Source: Bacteroides propionicifaciens DSM 19291 = JCM 14649
GTDB lineage: Bacteria > Bacteroidota > Bacteroidia > Bacteroidales > Bacteroidaceae
Direction of reading: 5' to 3'
NCBI RefSeq assembly: GCF_000375405.1
Contig: NZ_AQWS01000001.1
Location: 62,001-126,000, forward strand
Length of the DNA: 64,000 bases
Numbering within the stretch: position 1 is the stretch's first letter; each line of letters opens with the position of its first letter. Of this stretch, positions 1 to 8,270 are shown one piece after another. The notes under the pieces are model-generated. The model saw only the letters and a list, made by a program, of their open reading frames with translations. It was not told where the DNA came from and ran no database searches. The position numbers and the translations under genes were made by a program.

Positions 1-551
1 ATGTGGACTTGAACAACGATGGAGTGATAGACGAAAAAGATGAAATGGCATTAGGCTACACCAATCTTCCACGATATACAGCTGGCTTGAATTTAGGATT
101 TCAATACAAAGGTTTCGACATCAGTATGCAATGGACTGGAGCATGGAATAGTTCTAGAATTTTGCAAGAAACATTTAGAGACCCTATGGGCGAAACAGCT
201 GATAGAGGGCTAGTACTCACACACTATGAGGATAGATGGACTCCCGAAACAGCATCTTCGGCACGATGGCCAAGAGCATCCATGGAGGGACGAAAAAATA
301 ATACAGCCAACTCAGACCTCTACTTAGTAGATGCTAGTTACCTCCGCCTCAAGAGCGTAGAACTAGGATATTCATTTGATATGCCATTTATGGAAAAAGC
401 AAAAATATCGTCACTTCGCCTCTATATTAGTGGATACAACTTGTTGACCTTCGATTCATTCAAATTTGGAGATCCTGAGTCACGTACAAGCGATAGACCA
501 AACTATCCGTTGACAAGGGTTATAAATTTTGGATTGAAAATCGGTTTTTAA
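1..551 (+). CDS. SusC/RagA-family TonB-linked outer-membrane transporter, C-terminal part only
   Basis: The reading frame is open at the left edge of the window, so only about the last 183 residues of a SusC-type glycan importer (usually near 1000 residues) are present. Visible hallmarks are the DLNNDGVID calcium-loop-like segment found late in SusC barrels, the HYEDRWTPE segment, the NSDLYLVDASYLRLKSVELG strand and a terminal beta-strand ending in GLKIGF, the usual outer-membrane C-terminus. It is followed 16 bases later by susD, the normal order for an import pair. SusC forms the TonB-driven barrel and SusD the lid. Assignment to the family is firm; the substrate cannot be read from this fragment and is inferred from the neighbouring enzymes. 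Confidence 0.95.
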   Translation, partial: VDLNNDGVIDEKDEMALGYTNLPRYTAGLNLGFQYKGFDISMQWTGAWNSSRILQETFRDPMGETADRGLVLTHYEDRWTPETASSARWPRASMEGRKNNTANSDLYLVDASYLRLKSVELGYSFDMPFMEKAKISSLRLYISGYNLLTFDSFKFGDPESRTSDRPNYPLTRVINFGLKIGF

Positions 552-567
552 GAACAACTAATACAAT

Positions 568-2463
568 ATGAAAATGAAAAAGATAAAAATATATATAGCC
601 TCATTCCTTATAGGCATCTCGTCTTTTTATTCATGCGTAGACGATGTGAATTTTGGCGATAGCTTTTTGGAAAAAGAGCCTGGCGTGGATGTTACCATAG
701 ATGTAATATTTAGCGATGCCGAAAGTGCAAGACGTTTTTTGTGGGATAATTACAGCAGAATGTACTACGCCTTGCCTACCTACTGGAATGCCTTGGACGA
801 CAAAATGAATATGGGAATGTTTGAAGCCCTATCAGATGCATTCCATAGCCACCTAGAGTGGGATGGTGTAAACCGCTTATACTATTCGGGGGCATACAAT
901 GCAGGACACGAAAACTCGGGTGGACATGGACGTTTTTCGTTTACACGAGAAAACACATGGGAAGCCGTGAGAGCTAGTTGGGTATTTATCGAAAACGTAG
1001 ATAGAGTTCCCAATATGGACGATGAAGAAAAAGCAAGACTGAAGGCAGAGGCAAAAGTGATTGTTGCATCTCGCTACTTCGATATGTTTCGTCATTTTGG
1101 AGGTTTGCCAATTGTAGATCATGCTTTCCCTATCACTACCAATCCCGCCGATTACTATACCGAGCGTGCAACAGTAGAGGCAACTACCAATTTTATGATA
1201 AAGTTGTTAGATGAGGCTGCAAAAGATTTGCCATGGTCGCTACCCGAAGACGAAATTGCTAACTGGGACGGACGTTTTACTGAGGCATCGGCATTGGGAC
1301 TCAAAACCTCTATTCTTCTTTTTGCTGCTAGTCCGTTGTTCAACGACGATGTACCTTACAGTACAGAATCTCCGCAAGATGCGGTTACCAATCATCATGT
1401 ATGGACAGGTGGCTACAAGTCGGAGATGTGGACAGAGGCATTGAAAGCGTGTGAAGATTTTTTCAAAAAAGTACAATCCAATGGTATCTACGAACTAAAT
1501 CAAGCAAGTGGCACATCGGTAAACAACTACCGAGAGGCTTATCAAAATGCCTACTTCAAACGTGGTAGTGGAGGCGACAATCCAGAATTGCTAATCTCTA
1601 CTCGCAAGCGCTACACCTATGGAAGCAATGGGCAATGGGACTACTATTTTCCGCAGTCAACTACACAAGGAGCATTCACGCCTACACAAGAGTTTGTAGA
1701 AATGTTTCCGATGAGCGACGGAACTCCTTTTAGTTGGGATAATCCAGAACATGTAAAAAATATGTTTTCGGAAAGAGACCCTCGTTTGTTCGAAAATATT
1801 TTAGTTAATAATGCTGATTTCCAAGGACGTCAAGCAGAGCTTTGGGTAGGAGGTAGAGAGGCACGAGACAACTCGGCAAAAGAAGTGTCGGAGTATGCAA
1901 CAGGATATGGTCTCTACAAATTTATTCTAGACAAAAGTAAGAATATCAATAAACCTACACTATGGCCCTATTTGAGAATGGCAGAAGTGCATCTCAACTA
2001 TGCCGAAGCCTTGATGGTGGCTGGGCGAACGCAAGAGGCAATAGCTCAGGTAGATCTTGTGCGTGCACGAGTGGGAATGAAGGGATTGAAAGAGTCTAAC
2101 CCAAATTTGAACATGAATGACTCTAAAGTTTTGTTAGAAGAAATATTGAGAGAAAGAGCCTGCGAACTAGGATTTGAGGACGTAAGATTCTTTGACCTCA
2201 TAAGACATAAACGTGCCCAAGATTTTAAAAAAGTATTGCACGGACTACGCATCTACAGAGCAGATGGTATCAACGACTCGTGGTCGGATAAACCTGCTGC
2301 CGACAGAGGGCCACGTCCTACGGAGTTCAAATATGAAGTGTTTGAGCTAAGTAACTCTAAAAGAATATGGTGGACAAACTTCAGTACCAAATGGTATTTG
2401 ACAGCCTTTGCACCTAATGAAATCCACAAAGATTATGGTCTAACGCAAAATCCTGGTTGGTGA
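568..2463 (+). CDS. SusD/RagB-family surface glycan-binding lipoprotein
   Basis: A 631-residue SusD-type lid lipoprotein. The N-terminus has a basic start, a hydrophobic stretch and a lipobox ending at Cys23, followed at once by V-D-D, which resembles the acidic export signal that sends Bacteroidota lipoproteins to the cell surface. The body is the helical TPR-like SusD fold, with typical segments RASWVFIENVDRVP (about 134-147), LRMAEVHLNYAEALMVAG (about 470-487) and ACELGFEDVRFFDLIRHKR (about 531-549), and it ends in the family's usual NPGW. It pairs with the truncated SusC upstream, and its TGA overlaps the ATG of the next susC by one base, which suggests translational coupling. Length is at the long end for the family. 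Confidence 0.96.
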   Translation: MKMKKIKIYIASFLIGISSFYSCVDDVNFGDSFLEKEPGVDVTIDVIFSDAESARRFLWDNYSRMYYALPTYWNALDDKMNMGMFEALSDAFHSHLEWDGVNRLYYSGAYNAGHENSGGHGRFSFTRENTWEAVRASWVFIENVDRVPNMDDEEKARLKAEAKVIVASRYFDMFRHFGGLPIVDHAFPITTNPADYYTERATVEATTNFMIKLLDEAAKDLPWSLPEDEIANWDGRFTEASALGLKTSILLFAASPLFNDDVPYSTESPQDAVTNHHVWTGGYKSEMWTEALKACEDFFKKVQSNGIYELNQASGTSVNNYREAYQNAYFKRGSGGDNPELLISTRKRYTYGSNGQWDYYFPQSTTQGAFTPTQEFVEMFPMSDGTPFSWDNPEHVKNMFSERDPRLFENILVNNADFQGRQAELWVGGREARDNSAKEVSEYATGYGLYKFILDKSKNINKPTLWPYLRMAEVHLNYAEALMVAGRTQEAIAQVDLVRARVGMKGLKESNPNLNMNDSKVLLEEILRERACELGFEDVRFFDLIRHKRAQDFKKVLHGLRIYRADGINDSWSDKPAADRGPRPTEFKYEVFELSNSKRIWWTNFSTKWYLTAFAPNEIHKDYGLTQNPGW

Positions 2464-5400
2464 TGAGAAAGAGAATAAATTTTAACCTTAGAAAATTCAA
2501 GATGAGAAATAAAATAGTAGCATTCATTGTTTTAGCAACCTCCTTTTCGGGCTTTGTGCACGCACAAGACAAAATAAAAGGTAAGGTGCTAGACAGATGG
2601 AATCAACCCATATCTGGAGCTCAGGTGTCTGTTGTTGACAATCCTTTGGTGAAAACAACAACTGCACGAGACGGAGCTTTTGATATTGATAATGTGGGAG
2701 CAACTAAAATAATAGTTGACATACCCGAAAGAGGACAGCAAGTAGTAGATATCACAAATTCTAATCTTCAGGAACTAGAAATCGTGATGGCCTACGAGTC
2801 TGAGTCTGTAAATAGGGGCTTTGGTATCAAGCAAACTGTTGCCGAATCTACAGCCGCAATTTCCAAAGCAGAGGCAAAAGATATTAATAAGCGTTCGGCA
2901 TTTAACCTAGCAAACTCCTTGTTCGGCAATGCGCTAGGTCTAACCTCGCTACAGAAATCGGGAGCAAAGTGGGAAGAATATCCTGCATTCTCTATCAGAG
3001 GTATCAAAACCTTGGCGAGCAACGATGTGCTTATTCTAGTTGACGGTTTTGAACGCCCTATCGACAATATTACGATAGAGGAAGTAGAGTCGGTATCTAT
3101 TCTTAGAGATGCTGCGGCAGTAGCATTGTATGGTTTTAGAGGAGTAAATGGTGTGATAGCTGTGGAAACAAAAAGAGGGAAATACAACTCTCGTGAAATT
3201 AATGTCAACTTCGACCATGGTTTTACAAGACAGCGTTCTACACCCAATTTTGCAGATTCATATACCTATGCCAAAGCATTGAATGAGGCGTTACTAAATG
3301 ATGGAAAATCTCCACGATACAATCAAAACGAATTGGCTGCTTTCAGAGATCAAACTCATCCATACCTTTATCCTAATGTAGATTGGTTTGGCGAAACATT
3401 CCGCAATCATGGAGTTTCGGATATCTACAATATCAACTTCAGAGGGGGAGGTTCTAAAATGAGATACTACACTATGCTCAATCTCGAAAACAATAGCGGT
3501 TTTATGAAAGAGCCTAGCCCCAAAACTAGTTATAAAACGCAAGAGGCTTATTCAAAAGCCAATTTGCGAATCAACTTGGACGTCGATATCACTCAAACAA
3601 CAATTATGAAGGTAGGTTTGCTTGGTATTTTGGAAGAGTTTCGACGTCCAGGTTTGAATTCTGACAACCTAATGGATAAACTCTACACTGTGCCTTCGGC
3701 TGCCTATCCTGTGAAAACAGAAGATGGCATCTGGGGTGGAAACGCAACATGGGGAGCTAATATGAATCCTGTTGCTTTGGCTCATGCTAGAGGTTTTTCT
3801 AAAGGGCACAACAGAGCCTTGTATGCAGATATTGCATTGACTCAAAAACTCGATTTTTTGACAGATGGACTGAGCGCTACTGCTAGAGTAGGGTACGACA
3901 ACTTGGCAAAATATTGGGAAGGTTCTATCAGAGATTATTTATTTGCAAGCGACGTGGCAGATATGTCAACAGGTGTGCCTACCAATATTGATAGATTCTC
4001 AGGAGGTAAATCGGGAGACGACGCAAGTTTCGACAGAAAGTTGGATAGCGAGTTGCGCCACTTCAATATGGTGGGAAGCATCGATTATCAAAATCGTTTT
4101 GGAGTGCACGGGCTCAACAGTTCATTCATCTATTCTTACGATAGAGCAGTGGCCAATGGACAGCATAATACACTCTTTAGACAAAATTTTGCTGGATATT
4201 TCCACTACGATTTCGACAGAAGATACATTGCCGAACTTAGCCTTGTGGCATCAGGATCCAACAGATTGGCAAAAGGAGGCAAATACGCATTTTCTCCAAC
4301 GCTATCGGCTGCATGGGTACTTAGCAACGAAGATTTCTTCAAAGCATCATTCATCGATTTCCTTAAAGTGAGAGCATCTGCAGGTATTATTCATGCCGAC
4401 AATATTCCTTATCAAAACTATTGGAATCAAGATTTTGGCGGTGGCGGAGGCTATCCAATTGACGATAACTTTGGCGGTGGCGGTGGTCTCGAAGAAGGAC
4501 GACTTCCAGTATTGAATCCGCGAAAAGAGCGTGCAAAGAAGCTAAACTTTGGGGTAGATGTATCAGCTCTAAAAGGAATTGTGTTTACGGCAGATGCTTT
4601 TTATGAAAGACGAGACAATATTTTTGTGTCTTCTGATGGTGCTACTTCAGCCGTAATAGGTGGCAAAAGAGCTTATGTGAATGCTGGTATTGTAGATAGT
4701 TATGGTTTTGAAACAGGTTTAACTGTGGATAAAAAAGTAGGGCAAGTAGATGTTCATCTTGGAGGTAAGTTTACTCTTGCCAAAAATGAGATCAAAGAGC
4801 AACTCGAAGAAGCCAGAGCGCACGATTATCTACGTCGCACAGGGCATTCGGTGGGGCAGATATTTGGATTGCAGGCTATCGGATACTTTGTAGATCAGCA
4901 CGATATTGCTAACAGTCCTACACAACAATTCTCGGAAGTGAAACCTGGTGATGTGAAGTATAAAGATCAAAATGGAGACGGTGTAATCAACAGCGACGAT
5001 GAGGTGGCTATTGGCTACAATACGCAAGTGCCAGAGTTGTATTTCTCTTTCGATTTTGGAGTGGAGTGGAAAGGCTTTGGGCTATCTGCAACATTGCAAG
5101 GAGTGGGCAATTATAGCACCATGTTGAATACCAAAAGTGTGTACAAACCATTGGTAGACAACACAACAGTGTCTAATCACTATCTCGAAAACAGATGGAC
5201 ACCTGAAACTCCGTTTGCCAAGTATCCACGTCTGACTACTGAGAGTAATGAAAACAACTATCGTAACAATACTGTTTGGTTGGCAAATGCTTCGTACCTC
5301 AAATTAAGAAACTGCGAGGTGTATTATAAATTTCCAGTAGAAATGATTTCTAAGTTGAACATGAGTAATGCAAAACTGTATGTGAGAGGGGTAGACCTAT

Positions 5401-5498
5401 TGACGTTTGACAAGTTGGATGTAGGAGATCCTGAAAATACAGGAGTGGGTTATCCACTAACCAAATCGGTGCATGTTGGTTTTGCGATTGGTTTCTAA
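2463..5498 (+). CDS. SusC/RagA-family TonB-dependent transporter
   Basis: A full-length SusC of about 1011 residues. Two starts are plausible: ATG at 2463, overlapping the susD stop, or ATG at 2502, which begins directly with a classical signal peptide ending near VHAQ. I list 2463 for the coupling but 2502 is equally likely. Order of domains: signal peptide, carboxypeptidase-regulatory-like domain (KGKVLDRWNQPISGAQVSVV), plug domain with SIRGIKTLASNDVLILVDGF and SILRDAAAVALYGFRGVNGV, then the barrel ending in GFAIGF. A calcium-loop-like DQNGDGVINSDDE lies late in the barrel. Oddities: the usual VVVGYG TonB-box region is replaced by RGFGIKQ, and a predicted extracellular loop has two five-glycine runs close together. 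It would import oligosaccharides with the SusD that follows. Confidence 0.95.
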   Translation: MRKRINFNLRKFKMRNKIVAFIVLATSFSGFVHAQDKIKGKVLDRWNQPISGAQVSVVDNPLVKTTTARDGAFDIDNVGATKIIVDIPERGQQVVDITNSNLQELEIVMAYESESVNRGFGIKQTVAESTAAISKAEAKDINKRSAFNLANSLFGNALGLTSLQKSGAKWEEYPAFSIRGIKTLASNDVLILVDGFERPIDNITIEEVESVSILRDAAAVALYGFRGVNGVIAVETKRGKYNSREINVNFDHGFTRQRSTPNFADSYTYAKALNEALLNDGKSPRYNQNELAAFRDQTHPYLYPNVDWFGETFRNHGVSDIYNINFRGGGSKMRYYTMLNLENNSGFMKEPSPKTSYKTQEAYSKANLRINLDVDITQTTIMKVGLLGILEEFRRPGLNSDNLMDKLYTVPSAAYPVKTEDGIWGGNATWGANMNPVALAHARGFSKGHNRALYADIALTQKLDFLTDGLSATARVGYDNLAKYWEGSIRDYLFASDVADMSTGVPTNIDRFSGGKSGDDASFDRKLDSELRHFNMVGSIDYQNRFGVHGLNSSFIYSYDRAVANGQHNTLFRQNFAGYFHYDFDRRYIAELSLVASGSNRLAKGGKYAFSPTLSAAWVLSNEDFFKASFIDFLKVRASAGIIHADNIPYQNYWNQDFGGGGGYPIDDNFGGGGGLEEGRLPVLNPRKERAKKLNFGVDVSALKGIVFTADAFYERRDNIFVSSDGATSAVIGGKRAYVNAGIVDSYGFETGLTVDKKVGQVDVHLGGKFTLAKNEIKEQLEEARAHDYLRRTGHSVGQIFGLQAIGYFVDQHDIANSPTQQFSEVKPGDVKYKDQNGDGVINSDDEVAIGYNTQVPELYFSFDFGVEWKGFGLSATLQGVGNYSTMLNTKSVYKPLVDNTTVSNHYLENRWTPETPFAKYPRLTTESNENNYRNNTVWLANASYLKLRNCEVYYKFPVEMISKLNMSNAKLYVRGVDLLTFDKLDVGDPENTGVGYPLTKSVHVGFAIGF

Positions 5499-5530
5499 AC
5501 AAAAGATTTTGCTATAAATCGGTTTCAAAA

Positions 5531-5549
5531 TCTATTGATTTTCAATAGA
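5531..5549 (+). other. Small hairpin in the susC-susD intergenic gap
   Basis: The 86-base gap between the second susC and its susD holds an 8-bp perfect stem (TCTATTGA / TCAATAGA) with a 3-base loop. There is no T-run directly after it, so it looks more like an mRNA-stability or processing hairpin than a terminator. Function is inferred only. Confidence 0.35.
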
Positions 5550-5584
5550 AGTAAATAGTTTTTTGGAACTCAAATAAAGATATT

Positions 5585-7279
5585 ATGAGAATAAAAAATA
5601 AAATAATAATCCTTTGTCTATGCCTTGCATCCTTGGTTTCGTGCCAAGATGACTTGGACTACAATGAGTTTGTAACTTATGACAAAGAACAGATATTTTC
5701 GAGTTTTGGTAGAACAAAAGATTATGTAAATAATATATATTCGTACCTCGACTACGACTACGGAAACTTTGGTGGAGGAATGTTGGCATCTGCATCTGAT
5801 GAAGCAGAATATGCCTGGACTTCTTCCAATGTGCACGACTTTTATAATGGCACATGGAGCCCTACCAATGCTAAGGCAGATGTATGGAACAACCATTATG
5901 CAGGAATCAGAGCTGCCAATTTCTTCTTAGAGGAATGTGCAGGAAGAACTTTCGACGATTTCAAAAACAACAAAGAATATGAGGACGAAATGACACGCTT
6001 CAATCGTTATCAGTACGAGGTGCGTTTCCTAAGAGCCTACCTTTACTTCAACCTTGTAAAGCATTTCAAAGATGTGCCTCTTGTACTCCAAGTGGTTTCG
6101 GAAGAAGAAGCAAATGCAGTTGCGCGTGAGTCTCATGCCGCAGTGCTCGACTTTGTAATAGCAGAATGTGATGCCATTTTCAAAGAGCTGCCTATTATCA
6201 GAAAGTCGCCATTCAAAGACCCCTTCAACGAAACTGGGCGTATAAGTGGTATGGCTGTAAAAGCGCTGAAAGCAAGAGTATTGCTCTATTATGCAAGCCC
6301 ACTCTACAACTCAAATAATGATGCAGCACTTTGGCAAAGAGCCGCTTTAGCAAACAAAGAGGTTATTGACCTCAGTTTGGAAAACGGTATAGCTTTAGGA
6401 AAATATACTGATATCTGGGGAACGGATAGTTACAAGACTGCCGAAGGAATTTTTATGAGACGCATTGGCGACCTCAATGACCTTGAAGGCAGAAACTTTC
6501 CTATTGGTGTAGAGGGCGGAAGATCAGGGAATTGCCCTACTCAGACCTTGGTGGATGCTTATGGAATGAAATCTACAGGTTTGGCATGGGATGCCGCAGG
6601 TAGTGGCTACGATGCCAACAATCCGTATGCCAACAGAGACCCTCGTATGGCAATGACTATTGCAAAGAATGGAGATATTGGTTGGCCAGCCTACAATACC
6701 AATGCACTCGAAACCTTTGTTGGCGGCAGAAATGCAGCACCGCTTTCGGGAGCAACTCCAACAGGTTATTACCTCAAAAAACACTTAGACGGCACCGTAG
6801 ATTTGCGTCCAGCTAGTTCAAATAGCAAACGCCACTCATGGGTAACATATCGTTTGGGCGAGTTTTATCTCAACTATGCTGAGGCTACTTACCAATACCT
6901 TGGTGGTGCAGATGCTACAAATGGAGACTTGACAATGTCGGCTCGTGAGGCAGTGAATATAATTCGCAATCGAACAGGTGTGGAGATGCCAAACTTGGTA
7001 GCGGGTATGTCTAATACCGATTTTGAGAAAGCATACATCAACGAAAGAATGGTAGAACTAGCATTTGAAGGACACCGCTTTTGGGATGTAAGACGTTGGA
7101 AAAGAGGTGAATTATTGAAAGAAATAACAAGAATGAAAATTACCAAAGACAATTCGGGAGCAATAACCTATGAACGTGAAAAGAAATTGAGATTGTGGGA
7201 TGACAAAATGTATTTCTTTCCTATACCTGATGGTGAACGTAGAAAAAATACAAATTTGACTCAAAATACGGGATGGTAA
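5585..7279 (+). CDS. SusD/RagB-family surface glycan-binding lipoprotein
   Basis: A 564-residue SusD partner for the SusC that ends 86 bases upstream. The signal peptide ends at Cys20 followed by Q-D-D, again an acidic surface-export-like signal. Family landmarks are FLRAYLYFNLVKHFKDVPLV (about 154-173), YRLGEFYLNYAEATYQYLG (about 423-441), ERMVELAFEGHRFWDVRRWKRG (about 489-510) and a C-terminus ending in LTQNTGW. Sequence is only distantly similar to the first SusD of the locus, so the two pairs are probably not a recent duplication and may bind different products or chain lengths. It is in one run with the following lipoprotein gene (27-base gap). Confidence 0.96.
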   Translation: MRIKNKIIILCLCLASLVSCQDDLDYNEFVTYDKEQIFSSFGRTKDYVNNIYSYLDYDYGNFGGGMLASASDEAEYAWTSSNVHDFYNGTWSPTNAKADVWNNHYAGIRAANFFLEECAGRTFDDFKNNKEYEDEMTRFNRYQYEVRFLRAYLYFNLVKHFKDVPLVLQVVSEEEANAVARESHAAVLDFVIAECDAIFKELPIIRKSPFKDPFNETGRISGMAVKALKARVLLYYASPLYNSNNDAALWQRAALANKEVIDLSLENGIALGKYTDIWGTDSYKTAEGIFMRRIGDLNDLEGRNFPIGVEGGRSGNCPTQTLVDAYGMKSTGLAWDAAGSGYDANNPYANRDPRMAMTIAKNGDIGWPAYNTNALETFVGGRNAAPLSGATPTGYYLKKHLDGTVDLRPASSNSKRHSWVTYRLGEFYLNYAEATYQYLGGADATNGDLTMSAREAVNIIRNRTGVEMPNLVAGMSNTDFEKAYINERMVELAFEGHRFWDVRRWKRGELLKEITRMKITKDNSGAITYEREKKLRLWDDKMYFFPIPDGERRKNTNLTQNTGW

Positions 7280-7306
7280 TTTTATAAATATAAAAGAATT
7301 GAAATC

Positions 7307-8188
7307 ATGAAACATATATATAAATATCTCCTCTTATTTCTCACTCTTGCTGTATTGAGCAGTTGTGGAGGAGATTATGACTCTTTCCTAGAAGAATATA
7401 AATATGAAGGAACACCTAGTCAAGTGAGTAATATTACTGCCGAGTCGTTACCTGGAGCTATCAAACTAAAATGGGATGTGCCTTCCGATTCTAACTATTA
7501 TTTTGTGCAAATAAAATATTACGATCATTGGACAGGCGAAGATAAGGCAGCAATAGCAACTGCCAAAACAAATGAGCTGGTGATACCAAATACATTGGCA
7601 AAATTTGGGGAGTATAAATTCACTTTCCAGACCTTCAATGATAGAAAAGTGGGTAGCGAAATTCAGCATATCGAAGCCTTGTCAGGCAAAGCGCCTGTGC
7701 AAGAAAACATTCAAGCGACCAAGATAGATCTGAAAGCTGAAAATTTGAGCTCCAATGCTCAAGAGCCTAGCGAGGGGCACATCTCCAACCTGTTGGATGG
7801 CAACGGCAACACCTTCTTTCATACGCAATGGAGTGGGGGAGATAGTAGACCCGCTTTGCCACATTATATGGACATAAAATTGGACGAACCTCTATCAAAT
7901 TTTAGATTCTATTATCTGAATAGAAATGGCTCCGAAGCAGCTCCCGAGCACGTAGATATCTTGGTGAGCAAGGATGGCAAGGAATGGACAGAATTGACGA
8001 AAATAACTGGAGGACTGCCATCGGGGTCGAGAGGCGAATACACCTCTGCAATTTTGCAATCCGAAACTCCTTTTAGCTATCTGCGCTGGTCTGTAACACA
8101 GGTTTATGGTATGAAGGGATATTGGAATATGGCAGAATTTGCTTTGTATGATATTCAAATAGAAATCATAGATCCCGAGCAAGATTAA
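7307..8188 (+). CDS. Surface glycan-binding lipoprotein: DUF4959-like Fn3 domain plus discoidin (F5/8 type C) domain
   Basis: A 293-residue lipoprotein (lipobox ending at Cys20, then G-G-D) placed directly after a susC/susD pair, where surface glycan-binding proteins usually sit. Residues about 35-130 look like a fibronectin-III-like domain (GAIKLKWDVPSDSNYYFVQI), as in DUF4959. Residues about 140-285 look like a discoidin/CBM32-type beta-sandwich, with DGNGNTFFHTQWSGG, PHYMDIKLDEPLSNFRFYYL and a closing MAEFALYDI. It has no catalytic motif. It likely helps hold the polysaccharide at the cell surface for the surface enzymes and the SusC/D importer. Ligand is not readable. It is followed by a strong hairpin at 8224, so it probably ends a transcript or marks a step down in expression. 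Confidence 0.85.
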   Translation: MKHIYKYLLLFLTLAVLSSCGGDYDSFLEEYKYEGTPSQVSNITAESLPGAIKLKWDVPSDSNYYFVQIKYYDHWTGEDKAAIATAKTNELVIPNTLAKFGEYKFTFQTFNDRKVGSEIQHIEALSGKAPVQENIQATKIDLKAENLSSNAQEPSEGHISNLLDGNGNTFFHTQWSGGDSRPALPHYMDIKLDEPLSNFRFYYLNRNGSEAAPEHVDILVSKDGKEWTELTKITGGLPSGSRGEYTSAILQSETPFSYLRWSVTQVYGMKGYWNMAEFALYDIQIEIIDPEQD

Positions 8189-8223
8189 GAGAGAAATAGT
8201 CCAACTAAATAATTTGAAAACCC

Positions 8224-8255
8224 AATAGCCTATAATGTAAAAGTTATAGGCTATT
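8224..8255 (+). terminator. Hairpin terminator or attenuator after the susC/D and binding-protein genes
   Basis: A perfect 12-bp stem, AATAGCCTATAA paired with TTATAGGCTATT, with an 8-base loop. It lies between the surface-binding lipoprotein and the GH43-GH16 gene, and A/T-rich flanks (AAATAATTTG and CAAATATTATTT) extend the pairing imperfectly. A short T-run follows at about 8264. It would separate expression of the import genes from that of the enzyme genes. Confidence 0.65.
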
Positions 8256-8270
8256 CAAATATTATTTTTC

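Noticed and set aside
4430-4500. Repeated GGCGGTGGCGG-like DNA in susC as a possible microsatellite or slippage site
   Set aside because: Copies differ by synonymous changes and encode glycine loops in frame, so it is better explained as protein loop sequence.
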